A stretch of 64,000 nt of DNA, taken from the NCBI GenBank assembly GCA_965178125.1, contig OZ237738.1, positions 496,001 to 560,000 of the forward strand, written 5' to 3'. Made by a program: the position numbers and the translations under genes. A model generated the notes under the pieces. It saw only the letters and a list, made by a program, of their open reading frames with translations. It was not told the origin of the DNA and did no database searches. Below, piece by piece: positions 45,879 through 59,600 of the stretch (positions within the stretch are counted from its first letter, which is position 1; each line of letters opens with the position of its first letter). Source of the DNA: Bilabrum cf. latius (Eukaryota > Bigyra: Bicosoecida > Bigyra > Bicosoecida).

Positions 45879-48800
45879 ATGTTCCGTTTAGCTGCCACAG
45901 GATTGATCGGAATTGTACTTAATACCTCTAGTATAGCTGCGTGCAAGACTTTCTCGATCCAGCACGTTAGAGTTGAGCAGCAAGAGTTGCTCACAAGTGC
46001 AACTCCCTTCGTTGACACGCCAGCTCCACGATTCTCATGGAGTATGGAAGGGAAACCACCGCTTGCATCCGCAATCATCCAGTAGTCATATAGGATTCAG
46101 ATCTCGGAAGCTGTAAGTGACAAGGTCGTGTGGGACAGCGGAATGGTTGCATCAAATCGCTCGGTTCTTATCGAGTACGGCTCGACTGGCCATGCAGACC
46201 CATTGGGCTCTCATGGCGAGTACAAGGTAAACGTTGATGTAACTTTGACTGTCGGGGAATCATGTGGAAGCTCAGATCTTCGGTTCCGCACCGGGATCCT
46301 GGTATCCAGCAGCGATGACGCATCGGCGGCCTGGGAAGCGATGAACTCAACGTGGATTTCGAGGACCTCTGAACTACCGAAAACGGAATGCGAATGCTAT
46401 GATGAAGAGCCACACTAGTTGCTCCGCCGTGAGATTGATCTGGAGGAGGAGCTTGGGATCGAGGCTAGCGCTGCCGTAGAGCGAGTGCACCTGTACATCG
46501 TCGGACTAGGCTATAACCGGCCGTGGATCAATGGAGCCCGGGTTGGATTGCGGGAACTAGACCCAGCTTGGACGACGTACGGCAACCGCACGTACTACTC
46601 CGCCTTCGATATTACCGCTAGCGCGATCCAGGCTGCCGGTGCGTGCGGCAAGCTGGTACTGGGCGTGGAGCTAGGCAACGGCTACCGGAACCCACTTCCT
46701 ATGCGATTCTTTGGGAGATTCAATTTCAGGGATGCTCTCACGTCAGTGGGGCCCCCGATCCTGAGGGCGGCGGTCGTGGCCGTCACCAAGGCACCGGCCT
46801 CCGGCACTTCCATGTCTTCATCAGACGGTGTCAGCGAGGAACAGATACGCGTGCGCGTCGTCGCAACAGAAGTTGAGAGCGGCAAGTGGAAGGTCGGCAA
46901 GGGCAGCATCGTTCGAAACAACGTGTACTTGGGAGAAGAGCACGACAACCGTTTGCTTGCGCCTCTGCAGCAATGGAGCCGGCCTGGGTACGAGCCAGCA
47001 AGCCAGTGGCCGGCAGCAGTCGAGGTCGCGGAAGGCAGTCCAGCCGACCCTCCTGCGGCCGGCGTGCTGCGGCTCCAGTTTGCACCTCCAATCCGAATCA
47101 TGGGCAGATTCGCACCTTCGAGCGTGACCCAGTTCCAGTCCAAGCCGGGCGAGTACGTCGTATCGCTCCAAAAGGAGATCGCGGGATGGCTATCTGTCAC
47201 AGGAATCAATGGAGGTGCAGGACGGGTTGTAAATATGACATTTGGCGAGATTCTGTTCGATGATGGAAGCGTGAATCCCATGACTACGCTTGCTGGCAAT
47301 ATTGGCAAGTGGAGTGACCACCAATGGGGTCCGTGCGCCAGGGTGCCAGCCGTGCAGCGGGACTCCGTGACCCTTGCAGGTACTGGAGACGAGACGTTCG
47401 AGCCCCAGTTTACGTTTCATGCATTCAGGCACATTCAGATATCAGGTTGGCCCGATGATGTGCTCGGGCCACCAAGCGCTGCAAACTTTGAGGCGGTGCA
47501 GATCTACACGGCAAACCAGCCGGCAGCTGCACCGCTGTCGAGCAGCAACCCCTTGCTGCAGCAGATTGACGCGATGACCCGCGGCGCCTTCGAGTCAAAC
47601 TGGGCCCAAGGGATCCAGAGCGACTGTCCAGGGAGGGAGCGGCTTGGATATGGCGGCGATCTGATGACGAGCTTTGGTGGGGCCCTTGCCACCTTCGACA
47701 GCGGTGCGTTCTATCGGAAGCGGGCACAGGACTATGCCGACGCCCAGATGCCCATGGGTGGGCTGCCTGAGACAGCCCCGTACGTCGGTATCAAGACGTG
47801 TGACCTGGGCGGGAATACTGGCCCGATTGAGTGGGGGGCTGGTCACCTGGCAATGCAGGTTGCTTTGCTGCAGCGAGAAGGTGATCTCCGACTGGTGCAT
47901 GACAGCCTTAACGTGTCTCGCCGGTGGATGGTCCTGCTCAACGAATCGGCTCACGATTTCTTGCTGGCCAACGCTTTAGGGTACTTTATCAACAACGTGG
48001 ACAACTCGTCATGCTTTGGCGAAGACGCCGAGCTTCAGGGTACGGCGTTTTTCTACCAGCAGGCGGTGTTTGCGTCAGCGACGGCTCGCGAAGCTGGGCG
48101 GCAAGACTGGGCCGACGAGTACAGTGCAATGGCGGCTGGTGCAAGAGATGCATTCATCCGCGCGTTTGCGAGCAGCTCCAGCGGCATCATTGGTCCTTAC
48201 AACAACATGAACGAGCAAGTCTTCGGCGTTGCATTCGGTCTCACCGGGGCCAGCAGCATCAGCGATCCGTATCTCAACGCTGAGACCTGGTGGGCAAAGC
48301 CCTCGATCGCGAGCCTTCGTGCCTTTGCGGACCAGTATAGGGCAGCGGGATACAAGTTTGAGCTTGCCGCCTTTGGCACGTGGCTGCTGATGAGCGAGTC
48401 ACCGCAGTGGTCTGTCCCCGCGGGCGAGGCTGCCTACGGGTGGGTGGCCAGCGAGACGTATCCTTCGTACGGCTATATGCTCGCGAATGGAGCGACCACA
48501 ACGCTGGAGCACTGGGACACGCCAGAAGAGCACGACTCGTGGAACCATGCGTGGCTGAACTCAGTGCTGGAGTTTATGCACGGCTACGTCGTGGGTGTAC
48601 GACTGCCCATGGATGCTGTCGGGGCCGACCACGTGATTGTCGGGCCCATGCCGTTTGGTTGGAGGGTGCTGGGCAACGAGAGCTGGGGCTTTGCACCGGG
48701 CCAGCGGCCTGATCCCTTGACGCATGCGGCGTGCACCAGGCTGCTCCCGACCGGCCAGGTGTCCGTGGATTGGTCGATCCGTGTGAACGGCAGCAGCCTC

Positions 48801-49145
48801 CCTTTGCTTCCTGCCGAGGCCAGGGAGCTGGCAGCCCGGTCGCACAAGCAACACTGTTCAGATGGTGCGCTTATGGAGCGGGATGGATTCACAAAGTTGG
48901 ACTTGGACCAAGGCATCGGGGTGCCCGAAGATCTGCCCCTCGTCTTCGAGATGGATGTGTCGCTCCCAGGGAACTTGCGCACTACGGTGTAGGTGCCTGT
49001 GTGCAAGGCAGAGGGCAGAGCTGTGCGGGCTACATGCGATGCTAATGTCCCTGCCCCTACGTATGTGGACGAGCCGGCACCAGCTGTGCAGTTCGAGCTG
49101 CTTGGGGCAACATCGTGCAGCTTTGCGGTAGATTGGGTGTGCTGA
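45879..49145 (+). CDS. Secreted alpha-L-rhamnosidase (GH78), second gene
   Basis: 1,088 residues in one exon, ATG 45879 to TGA. In-frame TAGs at 46083 (IIQ-TAG-SYRIQIS), 46416 (PH-TAG-LLRREIDLE) and 48990 (LRTTV-TAG-VPVC) each sit inside expected GH78 sequence. A signal peptide (MFRLAATGLIGIVLNTSSIAA) indicates secretion. The order is the N-terminal VWDSGMV and GLGYNRPWINGARV sandwich, DPAWTTYGNRTYYSAFDIT, then the catalytic barrel with DCPGRERLGYGGD near residue 582, and EHWDTPEEHDSWNH with the C-terminal sandwich. It shares family with the 9462-12979 gene but is far diverged, lacks the SUEL lectin insert and has no introns. It would remove terminal alpha-L-rhamnose from glycans. Stop lies 115 bp from the convergent channel gene. 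Confidence 0.9.
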
Positions 49146-49260
49146 TCAGTTGTACACAGACAAAGAAATAGTTTACAAACAGATGTATCGGAATCAAGTG
49201 GTTTAATCGAGGTCGTCCTTTGCGGATGCATCCTCCGACGGGGATGCTATCCCGACCACA

Positions 49261-52200
49261 TCAAGCTGGGGCATCCCCGCGAACTACCATACTCAAACGC
49301 CGCTGTCGCGCTCGGCTGGCAAGGTCGGCCTCCGCCTGTGCCTCCATCACAAACCGATCCATGGATCGATTTCCACCGCTCCTCGAAGCATCGCTGGACC
49401 CGCTCCGGCTTCGTCCTCCTGAATCAGCAGCCTGCAGCTTTCGCGAACCAGATCGCGCACTGCTCCGCCTCCTACGGCTCGGCCTGCCGGATCGCACGCT
49501 GCTCCGCCGCCTGCCCGAAGAAGCTCCATCAGACTTTTCCAGCATCGCAGTGGCCTGAGCCAAAATATCAGCCTCTTCCACGTCAGTAGTGGCTTGCCCT
49601 GGGTCGTGAATGCTCGGCAAATGAGAAGCTTCCATCGATGGGCGCCTTCCTCGTGCTGGTGCCGAAGCCATCAGCACCATGACTCGGTCAGACGATCGGC
49701 GTCGACCCCTTCGGATCGACCCAGAATCTCCATCGGAAGCATGTCCCTATCCAGAGCTAGACGCCGTGTCATGCGCACCGCCAGCCGCACTGTGCCCATC
49801 GCTACCTAGGGCCCCCAGTACGCCGCCTTCCTGCGCCTCCCTGGCCATCTGCTGCCTCTTCTTAACTTGCTTGCGGTGCTATGACCTGGGAGAGTCTGGT
49901 TTCTAGGTGACCACCAGGTCAGCAAAGAACCACTGCGGCATGGAACCAGAGGAGCGCCGCCTTGGTGCCGTCGACCGTGCAGCCGAGCGCTGACTGAGCG
50001 CGTCGCTGCCGCGCCGCTCGCTGAGCGAAGCGATCGAGGAACCTGCTTGGGATGAAAGGCCAACCGCGTGATGCATGTCGTTTTCATCGGTGCTGCGTAA
50101 TTCAGGGGCAGGGGCGCGCTGATCGCTTGGACCCCCTGTGGAGCTGCTCGCGGCTGTGGCGGCCTCGTTGAACTGACCGGCTAGCTGGCGCCGGCTGCCA
50201 GATCGCGACGCGCCTTCAGCACCACCGCTAGTCGCTGACTGGCCCCCGAGAGACCGTTGCGATGTTCCAACCGGTAGCGGCTGGAAGAGCCACCCAGAAC
50301 CGCCACCCACTCCCATCGCAACCTGATCCGAGGCGTGTCTCCCAGACCGACTTACGCTCCTCGACTGCCCCGGGCTGGAGGAGTCAGGAGACGACCGCTT
50401 CAAATCACCAGCAAGAAGCGACTCCTGGGCTGCGGAAATTCGGCGAGACTGAGACCCAGTAGCTGCAGAATTTGCCGTTGAGCTCCTGCGTGGGCTTGCA
50501 GCAGACGATACCACCGACTCCTGTGCCTTTGCCTCCTGAGCTAAAGACGCGAGTGCAGAATTCTGGAAGAACCAGCCGCCAAACGCCCCCATGTCGTCCG
50601 AGTCATCCGAGTCGACCTCGGACTCGGTGACTGCGCGGATGCGCTCCTCCTCCGCCAGCTCAGCCCGGTCCCTCGCCTCCTACTCAATGGCTGCCGCCTG
50701 AGAAAAGAACCAATCAAGATCGCCAACAAGCCCGGTGCCCCCATCATCGCTGCCAGAGTCATCAGAGGAAGTACCGGCGGTACCAGCAGCGGCCTAGACA
50801 CTGCCCTTGCCGGCCAACTCTCCCTCTGAAGATTGCTTATCAGAGACACCAGCAGCTGCACCTTGCGCTACGCTAGCGTCCCGAAGGGCTTTCTTCGCTT
50901 GCTGCCGATCATCAGCCGTCTCCACCTTAAACCACCGGACGCCACCCGCCCCAGCATTCGCACGCACCCACCCATGGACCTCCTTGTCTAGCACGAGCGT
51001 CCGTGGAATGGCAAGTCCGTCCAGCATTTCCCGCAGCTGCTGCAGCCTGCTCGCTCCTGCCCCAGGACGCGCGGACCCCGGGATGGACCCAATACCCGAT
51101 ACTCTAGATCCACGGGAGGCTTGAGATAGCCGTGGCGAGCGATTGTCTTGCAGCGCGGCACCACGGAGCAGCATCTCAGAGAGCTCGCCCTCAAACTTGG
51201 GGTTCTGTTTCGCAATACGGTCCAGGGTGGAACTGCGCCGCCTCCTTCCCTTTGTGCTGGCTCGTCCTTTGCGAGCCGACTCCTCCTCGTCGTCATCATC
51301 ATCCTCGAAGCCTTCCGGGATGAGGCTCAGGCCGCCGCCATGGGCTATGCCCGAGCTTCTCGTGCCGATCTTCATTGCAGCACGCTCTGCCCCGCTCGGC
51401 ATCTCGTCCGACACGTGTGCTCCCCCGAAGGGCCTGCGAGACACGCCCTGCTCCACCTGCGGGTGGGAGTCCGGACTCGATACGCCGTCATCAATATCGC
51501 GACCGCTTCGGATCTGCTGCATCATTTGCATTGAGTTTGCCACAGTTGATACGGAGTTCTACAAGGCCCCAACAGCGCGTGCAATCATCAGCAAGTTCGC
51601 CCGTGCCTTGACCTGCTCAGCTAAAGCAGATTTCTTGAGGGTTCTGCGCTTCGCGACCATACCGGAAAGCTCCCACCGAATCTTATCCCACATCTCCTCC
51701 GCCTGCTTGGCGTAGTGAAGCAACCTGTCCTCAGGGTCGAGCTCGTCCGGATTCATGTCTCGGTTGGCCAGTCTCTTGGTCACTCTGAAGACGATCTCGC
51801 CGTGAGGCACGCCTTGCAGCTTCATGTTCAGCTCGACTTCGCGATTGTACGGCAGAGCACCAAGGTCGATCTGTGCTATACCCAGCTCATCCGGAGGTCC
51901 GAATCGATCCCAATCGAACACATCCAGCTTCAGCACCGTGCCAAGTTCCTCCAATGGCGAGAACAGGAAGGTCTCGCCGGCCCAGCGAGGGTTGAGGGTT
52001 CTCATCTTGATCTTGGTCTCGCCTACCTCCGGTCCAATGCGTACTCGGACGAAGGGGTCCGAGCTGTTGAGAATATCCGCAGCGATGAGGTTGTAACACC
52101 GCACAATTGTCACCGTTGCGCTGGTGCCAGTGCTCACCTGGGCCTTGGCATCCTGGATGGCAGCGACAAGAAGGGCGTTGATCAGCGACAGGAACACGAA

Positions 52201-55200
52201 GTTCAGCATCACGATGAACGTCACGTTGTAGATGACAGCGAAGATGGGGCGCGGCTGCGGGTCGGTGCAGTACGACGTGAACCCATCCAAACTGACCAGC
52301 ACAGCTCCATCCGGCGTGCCATCAACCGTGGGGGGCGTGAAATTGGCTGCGCCACCGCCTAGGATGAAGGTCTCGTACAGGACGCTATCAGGACTCACCT
52401 CCGCGTAGCCGTACTCGTCACACCCGAACATACCAATGTACATGATGTCTGTGGCATCATCGCCGATCGCACTCCGGAATAGGGTCATGAGAGCCACGCC
52501 AACGTTGCGGAAGTGCGCTGGGTCATTACGGGAGAACAGCACGACACCCAGCACAGCAAATAGGTACATGATGAGGATCACCAAGATAGACACGTACCCA
52601 AGGCTAGCAAGGCTCTTGAGGACCGACAGAACGAGCACACGCAAGCCAGGCAAGGTACGTACCAGCTTCAACACCCTCATCAGCCTTGGCAGCCTGGCCA
52701 AGCTCGCCGCTTCAAATGGAAGCAAGGAAACCACGATCACTGTGGCATCGAACTAGTTCCACCGATCATCAAAGTATGCCAGCGGTGTCGATCCCTCAGC
52801 GGCAATCTTCAAGAACATTTCAACCACGAACACACCAAGCGACAGCCAGTCCGCAATCGCAAGCGCAAGGAGAAGCCCCGGGGACAGGTTGGGCCACAGC
52901 TGCACTCCAACGGAGATACCAGCAAGCAGAATGAACACCATGATGATCACGTTAAACCAGTCCGTTTCGGTGACGTTGTCCTTTAACAAGTCTCCAGTAT
53001 CGTCCATATAGTCGTAAATCGGACCCGATACCTCTGGCCTGCAGGCAGGACAGCACCGGAGGCAGCACGGTTCCACGGGACACACGCAGCACCACTGCCG
53101 ATCCAGCATCTCTGCCTCGGTGAATGCGCTAGGGTCCGTCTTAGATCTGCCTCCGAGCCAGTACGGCAGCCAGTGCCGTATTGACGCAATGCCATCGCAT
53201 ATGACGATTTCTTCATCTTCGTCATCCTCGCCATCTGGGGACTTGCCGAGCAGGTGGTATCGCGAAGCCCGCCGGCGAGCCTGCGCAATACCAGTTGCAT
53301 GATGTGTCCGCTTCAAGCTGTTGGCCGGCACCCGAGCAGGACTGACGCTTGCCCTAGTATTTCGAAGGCTGAGTAGACCCGTCTTTTTTACGGCGGCTGC
53401 ATCTTTGCCTGCGATGAATACTTCCCTTTTCTTCGCACGCCTCCGCAGCCGTCGCATTCTTCGAGCGTCAAAGATGCCGAGTCCGCGCTCGTGCCTCAGC
53501 CTCCGCGCCTCCTCCACCGCGCGAGGAGACAGCGATCGGTACCCCCTGCCAGTTCGCAGCACGCTCGACTGCTTGGCAACGTGAGGCAGCTTAATGTGAG
53601 TAACCGAAGACCTCCGACGCCTCTTTACCGAGGCATGCGCTTGGCCGCCACGCGCCAGCCCGTCAGATCTATCGAGCACGTCGATGGCCGTGGCTGTCAT
53701 GATGTCATCCTTGGGATCGCGGGCATCTCGAGCGGCTGCACTGGCGCGGTGAACCAGCACTGTGGTCCGAACTCTAACCATCACCGCTGGGTCACCCCTC
53801 ACCCTGGAGACCGACCGGCCCCTTCGGCGCGCTCTGGCCTAATCAGCGGGCTCCTCCTCGTCACTTTCTACATCCGCACCGTCGGGAACGCGCCCGCCTG
53901 GCTTGCAAACAGGCAGAACTGCTGCAAGCAGGCGATGTTTGGTCCGAAGAAACTCCGGCAAGCCGACGCCGACTAGCGAGCATGTGGGCAGTCCCCTGAG
54001 GTCAGGTCTCGCCGTCGAGGCGTCAGGCCGCCGACGACGCCTGGAAGACTCTCTTTCCGGAGACACGCCGAGCCACTTGTAGCGCGACCTAGACTTGGAC
54101 GCTGCAACTGCTAATATGGCATCATCTTTGTCGTCGTCGTCGTCACGGGCTGTTGGCGCATAGGCAGCAGCTGCTGCTCCACCTCCCCCCATACCCTTTC
54201 CGTCCTCGCCAGCCGAATCTGTACCACGCGCCCCAGCCTTTGAAGACACGCTGCTGCGCGTTCGAATCTCGGAAAGTCGTGACCAAGGTACCGTTGAGTC
54301 TTTTACGGGCCTTCGGCTGGCGCTGTCGTCGGAATCCATAATGTCCAGGCTGGCATCAGCATCGCTATCGGCATCAGCGTCGGCGGCAGCTCCACCCTGT
54401 GCAGCCTTGTTCATCCCGATCATCCACAGCACACCTGCAAACGCACCCCGAAGCCTACCCCATGCCCTTTTCTTGCGCATTTCTTTCTGTTCGTGCAGCG
54501 TCTGGGCATCCTCGTCATCTGAGCTCTCAGTCTCGGCAGATGATGCGCTGCTGATCGAGCTGCCAGACTCTAAATCTGAATCCTCGCTGCCGGTAACCAC
54601 TCCATCATCGTCGTCGCCCAGAAGCCCGCCCCCTTTTGATGGCTCTGTGCTGTCAGGCAGCTAAAATCCTACCGCTCTCTTGCCGACAGGGCCAGCAGCT
54701 GCCTCTAATGCAGATCGCCGCCTGCCCCTGCCCTATCTTGACCGTCGCTTCCTTGTCCCGGCCTGCTAGGACCGCCTGCCACGGGGCTTTCGCCGGCGAT
54801 CTCCGACACCTCCTTCCTCATCTTCGTCTGAAGCAGCCTCAGCCTCGGCTTCCCTTTTCATCCTGGCGTTTTCAACAGCTGATTCAACCTCGTGACCCGC
54901 CCGACCCGCCCTTGCCGCGCTTGCCGACAACGTAATGCTTCTCTCAATCACGCCAGACGCATCAACAGAGCGATGCTGCGGTAGCTGCGGCCCCTATAGA
55001 CTCGCTGCAGCGCCAACTTGAAGCTCGCTGGCTGCGAGCACTCCCACCATCTGCCCCTTCTTTGCAGTGGTAGTGTGCCGCAGCCCAGCCTTCTTGCCGG
55101 CTGCCTCAACCACGTCTCCCCAAATGCTCGCTGCCTGATGCGGCTTGCCAGCCACAGTACCAGAACCTTCCGCAAGTCTTCCGGCGCCGCCGCTGCCGAG

Positions 55201-56055
55201 TGAGCTCGACGCCGGCAGCGCTGACACTCGCCTACCTCGGTCGCCATGCCTCTCCCTCTGCCGTCGGGTGGCCTTCACCACCGCGCCGCGTGATCCAAGC
55301 TGGGAGCCACCAGCGAGAAATGAATCTATCTCATGGGTGGGGCTTGCTGGGATGGAGCCATGCCCAGATGGTACCCTCCTGGCCGTACCGCGCCCGGCAG
55401 ATCCAGACGATGTGGTCTCGAGCGCTCCAGGCGGTCCTCGCCGCACTCGCATGTCCTAAATCGCGGCCAAGACATTGTGCTGTGCCTCAGTCCATTTTCT
55501 TGCTGTAGAATCCTGCATTGAGACTAGCTACGCTTCAGGCTTGCGGCTACCTGCCCCGACCACTGGCGCATTTCCCGTTACTTTGCCTGCATCCACGGCT
55601 TTTGCAATTTCTGTCCCATCTGGAGCGCGCAACACGCGCACCTTGGTCCGTTTTCGCTTCAAATTCTAAGCACGTCGCTTGTTCAAGCGTTCTCTTGCTT
55701 GCTTAAGGTTCTGCAACGTCTATGTGGGATGCAATATATTGCTCGAGTGCCGGCGCTCTGGCATGCGCAGCTACCGGTCGCTCACTTCCGTTACCACTCG
55801 CAGCTGTGCTCGGCTGCCCCGGCTTTCAGCGAGTCGACCAGAACCATGCGCTTTTGTGACGTCATGACCAGATACATGTGAGCTGCTCCTACGGCCGTGT
55901 GGCGGTGCGCGAGTGCCATCATCTTCGGAATCGTAGTCGTCGCTCTGCCTGGCAGACAGCTGCACAACTCCTTGAGATGCAAGCATTGTGTCAAGGTCCA
56001 GGCCTCCAGGGACGTGTCTGGTGCCCGCAGAAGCATCCCGACTTCCAACTTCCAT
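49261..56055 (-). CDS. Single-repeat voltage-gated cation channel with C-terminal C2 domain and long disordered tails
   Basis: One frame of 2,264 residues, ATG to TGA, holds 17 in-frame TAGs (55771 down to 49747). A TGA two codons before the ATG supports this start. The first 1,000 residues are polar and low complexity, with basic and acidic tracts and a Cys cluster (QWCCVCPVEPCCLRCCPAC). One six-helix channel unit follows (about 1028-1290): S1, S2, S3 after DRWN-TAG-FDATV, an S4 with charges every third residue (RLPRLMRVLKLVR), S5, a pore loop LFRSAIGDDATDIM that recalls calcium-channel TGEAW loops with Asp for Glu, and S6. A C2 domain (about 1311-1421; SSDPFVRV, DVFDWDRFG) then follows, a calcium/lipid-binding fold. 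The rest is Ser/Arg-rich. It probably forms a tetramer; ion selectivity is uncertain. Confidence 0.8.
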
Positions 56056-56296
56056 TGCTCAGGGCTCAAGACGCGGTGGAGACCTACAAAAAACTTGTTT
56101 TTACGACTACTGCACCATTGGGCAACAACTATAATCCATACAACAATATGCAGGTTGAATGCAACGGACTTGCCGCCGTGTGTTGAGGCAGCAGAAGAAA
56201 AGTGTCCAGCAGCTTGCGACCATGTGAATTGGTTTTAATCTTCTTCTTGAAAGTTCAACACGCTACAAAGGACCTCTTGCAAACCCCCCGCCCTAA

Positions 56297-56668
56297 TCAG
56301 TCATTTCGCGCACGTTTCGCAGGCCTGGTGTCAGCACTCTACTGAGAAACCTTAACCACTGCATGCTCCGCGTTCACGACATTCCTGAAGTTCGCGGGAC
56401 TAAGTGAAATTGACGGCATCACACCATCCTCATCTCGATCATCATCCTTTAGCTCAGACAGACTGGACAGTTCTTCCGAGAACCGTCTTCGCTTACTTGC
56501 CTTCGGTCGCTTCCACTCACCAGCTTCGGCACCATCCTCGCTCTGCTGGCTCGTATCGTCGTGAATTGGTCGCAACTTGAGCTCGTGGTTACAACCGACG
56601 AAGCGACTGAACGAATCATTGCTGAGTCGATTGATTGATCGCCAGTATTGACTCTTGGGGATCAACAT
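56297..56668 (-). CDS. Small basic/acidic ORF, hypothetical
   Basis: 123 residues with one in-frame TAG (56339, VKVSQ-TAG-SADTR) and a TGA stop. The middle has a basic patch (KRPKASKRRR) and an acidic patch (ELKDDDRDEDG), and the end reads RPAKRARND, like nuclear proteins. No family was recognised. Its ATG overlaps the ATG of the plus-strand coiled-coil gene (CATG), which would be odd for two genes, so the true start may lie elsewhere or the first part may be non-coding. It is 241 bp upstream of the channel gene on the same strand. Confidence 0.4.
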
Positions 56669-59600
56669 GGAGCGAACAAGGTCCGAACGCGACAGAGACT
56701 TACTAAATAGTGCGTCTAGTATGGTAAAATCTTTAGCTGGGGACCTGGCAGGAGCACTTGGTGAGGATCCACTTGCTTTGTTTCCTTTTACTTCCAGCTC
56801 AGTGAGTTGCTATTGTGGCAAAGTCAGCCTCGTGGTATTTCAATGGTCTCGCAGAAGATTCGTTGGAGCCGCGCGATGGTGCAAAAGCCGCTGCTTCAAG
56901 TCCTGGACACATTGCACTACTTCAACTTGCTGGATCTGAACGAATGGACCCAGGCTAGGACAGTGACACTACCAAACTGCCGGGGAACGAGGTATAGAAC
57001 AAGGTAACTGCATCCGGCGAGTAGCGTGTAGACAGGCTGCTCGCTGAAGCCAGTCAGATTATCTGCGACGGGGCCGTGGTGCGGTCCGAGCATTCGAGCG
57101 AAGACTTGCAGTCGATTCATTCCCCCAGACTTGCTTCAAGCGGCAGCTCACCGTCCTACACGTACACAGTCAGAGGTCCGGGCGCAGAGCAGCCCCATAG
57201 TCTGCACCTAGTCAGGAAGGGGTCGCTCGAGTCGCCCACGACCTCTCGAGTGCTGGCCGCGGCGGTGGCAGGCAGGTCAGGCCCAGCACACTCTGAGCCA
57301 CTGACCGCAGATGATGCGGTACTACGCATGAGGATGCTGCGGTCAAATGCCGTGCGAGCGGCTCTTGCGGGGGTGAGTGTGGACCAGGCGAGGGTGATTC
57401 CACTGTCCGTGCTGGACCGCTTGCGGAAGCTGGAAGACGATCGCGCGAGCCTGGTGAGCAGTTTGCAGAACGTGATGGAGCTGTACAGACTGTCAGCAAG
57501 GGGTACGAGCGGGGCATCGGGTATGGCGTCGCCGAGACAAGAGCACGGGGGAAATTCGGAACGGAGCGTTGCACTACCTGCAGGCATGTCGAGCGCCTCG
57601 AGTTCAAGTTCGGGTGTGGCTCCAGTAGACGGCGGCGGTGCTGCCGGCATGTCGCTTGTTCCATCCAAGGTTAGCGATACCAATCATCGAGGCGCGGACC
57701 AGACAGCACTTGACCTGTCTGACGATGTGTCGTCCACTCTGGCGGGCGGCGACAGGGACCTTGACGTGCTGCTGCGGCGAGACTGGGACGTTACTGAGCT
57801 GGAGGGCCCGGAAGTTGCGGCCATCATCAGCAGGCTGCGAAGGGCACTTCGCCAAGCCCTCGCTGAGAAATCGTTTGCGATGCAGCGGCTCGCTCAGGAG
57901 CGCAAAGCACTCATGGGCAGCATCAGCCAGCTGCGAGCCAGCCTCAAGGTCATTCAGTCTCGTCTGGCTTCCGGTGGAGGTGCACCAACAGTCGCGCATG
58001 GCGACGGGGGCGGGGCGTCTTCCGCCCTCGTGGCAATTGCTCATGAGGGCACAAGTGCTGATGCAGCAGCAGCCCCTGCCGCCCTCGGACTAGCCCGACG
58101 GGCTTCGTTCAACGCTGACCGAGCGATGCGTGTCGCGCAGTAGGCCCTCGCAGTGACGGCAGAAGTTGCGTAGGACTCAACTGCTCGGGTAGACTCACCC
58201 GACAATGAGGAAGTCGAAAGCAAGCGGCCGCAGCGCCTGGCGTCGGTCGCCATGTCGAGTCGACTGGCTGCGACGGCATCATCTCTCGAGCTGAGGCGGG
58301 AGCGAGAGGCTCTGCTGCAGTACGTGAGGTCGCTTGAGGACGAGCGAGCTGACGCGGTGAGCGAATCCAAGTAGCTTAGAGCTGATCTAGCGCAAGTCAC
58401 GGAACAGGCGACATCGCTGCACTCTGCATGCACTGACATGCGCAAGGCTCTGTCAGAAACGGTGGCTGACCTCGGCAAGAAGCAGCAGACTGTCGTGCAA
58501 CTTCGGGGTTCGCTTTAGGCATCCACGGCCGCGTTGGAGCAAGCGCATGCTCGATATAACGAGCTGTATCAAGAGAGTAATTCTTTGCAGAGGGACTTGC
58601 GCGCAAAGCTCTCAGATGTCAAGAAGGTGTCCGATGCATTTAGGCACCGTCACGGAGCCCTCGCAGATCGATTGTCAGCAAAAGAAGTCGAGTGCCAGCG
58701 CTTGCAAAGCCTGTTGGAGGATGCCAACCGCGGCAAAGTTGCGCAGCAGCACGATGCCGAGCAGGCCCACCAGACGGCCGTGGCGAGGATCGCCAGGCTG
58801 GCGGGCCAGGTTGAGAGCCTTCGGAAGGAATTGGACGAGGCAAGGCAAACGCCGCCAGAGTTGCCCAAAGTCAGAGCCGAACTTGAATCTCAGGTGCAGC
58901 GCACCGCGCACGTCGAGCAACGGGAGGAGGAATTGAGGCAGCAGCTCAATTCCAGCAAGAAGGACGAAATGCAGGTGCGTGAGAGGCTTGGGTCTCTTGA
59001 GTCTCGCCTCGAAGCATCAAAGTCAGAAGTGGAGAAGCTGGAGGCGAAACTTTCGGAGTAGAGACAGGCCACGGGTAGCACTCGCGAGGAGATGGAAGTG
59101 CGGCTGAAGCAGACGAGGGAGCAGCTAGAAGAGAAGCTAGCTGAGCTTGGTGCCTCCGACAGGAAGGTGAAAGGGTTGGAAGATAAGCTCGAGCTTGAGT
59201 CGAGTGCTTGCGAAACGCTCAAGCAGGAGATGGAGCTGGCTCGGTAGCGATCGAAGGACGAGGTGGCCCGCGTTGCAGCAAGGAAAGAGGCTGAAATTGC
59301 TCGTATCACCAAGGCAAAGGACGATTTGCAGCGCAGGTTCGATCAGGAGTCGGAAGAGCTCCGGGGTCAGCTGCACAAAGAGTCGATGAGAAAACATTCG
59401 ATTGAGTCGGTGACTCGCAGTCTGCAGGCAGAGCGGGATTCGGCAAGGCGCAGACTCAGAGAGTTAGACGGCTAGATCGAGGCTTAGAGAGAAGAAGCGG
59501 AATCTGCACGCAAGTAGCTGCAGAAGGCTACTCAGGAAGTAGCCAGTCTGCGGCGAGATCTCGAGGCAGCTCAAGACACCGTTTCGTAGCGGGAGCGGGA

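Noticed and set aside
56761-56854. Alternative short 53-nt intron with donor near 56802
   Set aside because: It leads to a TAA soon after; the 94-nt intron joins exon 1 to the long coiled-coil frame and matches the usual intron length.
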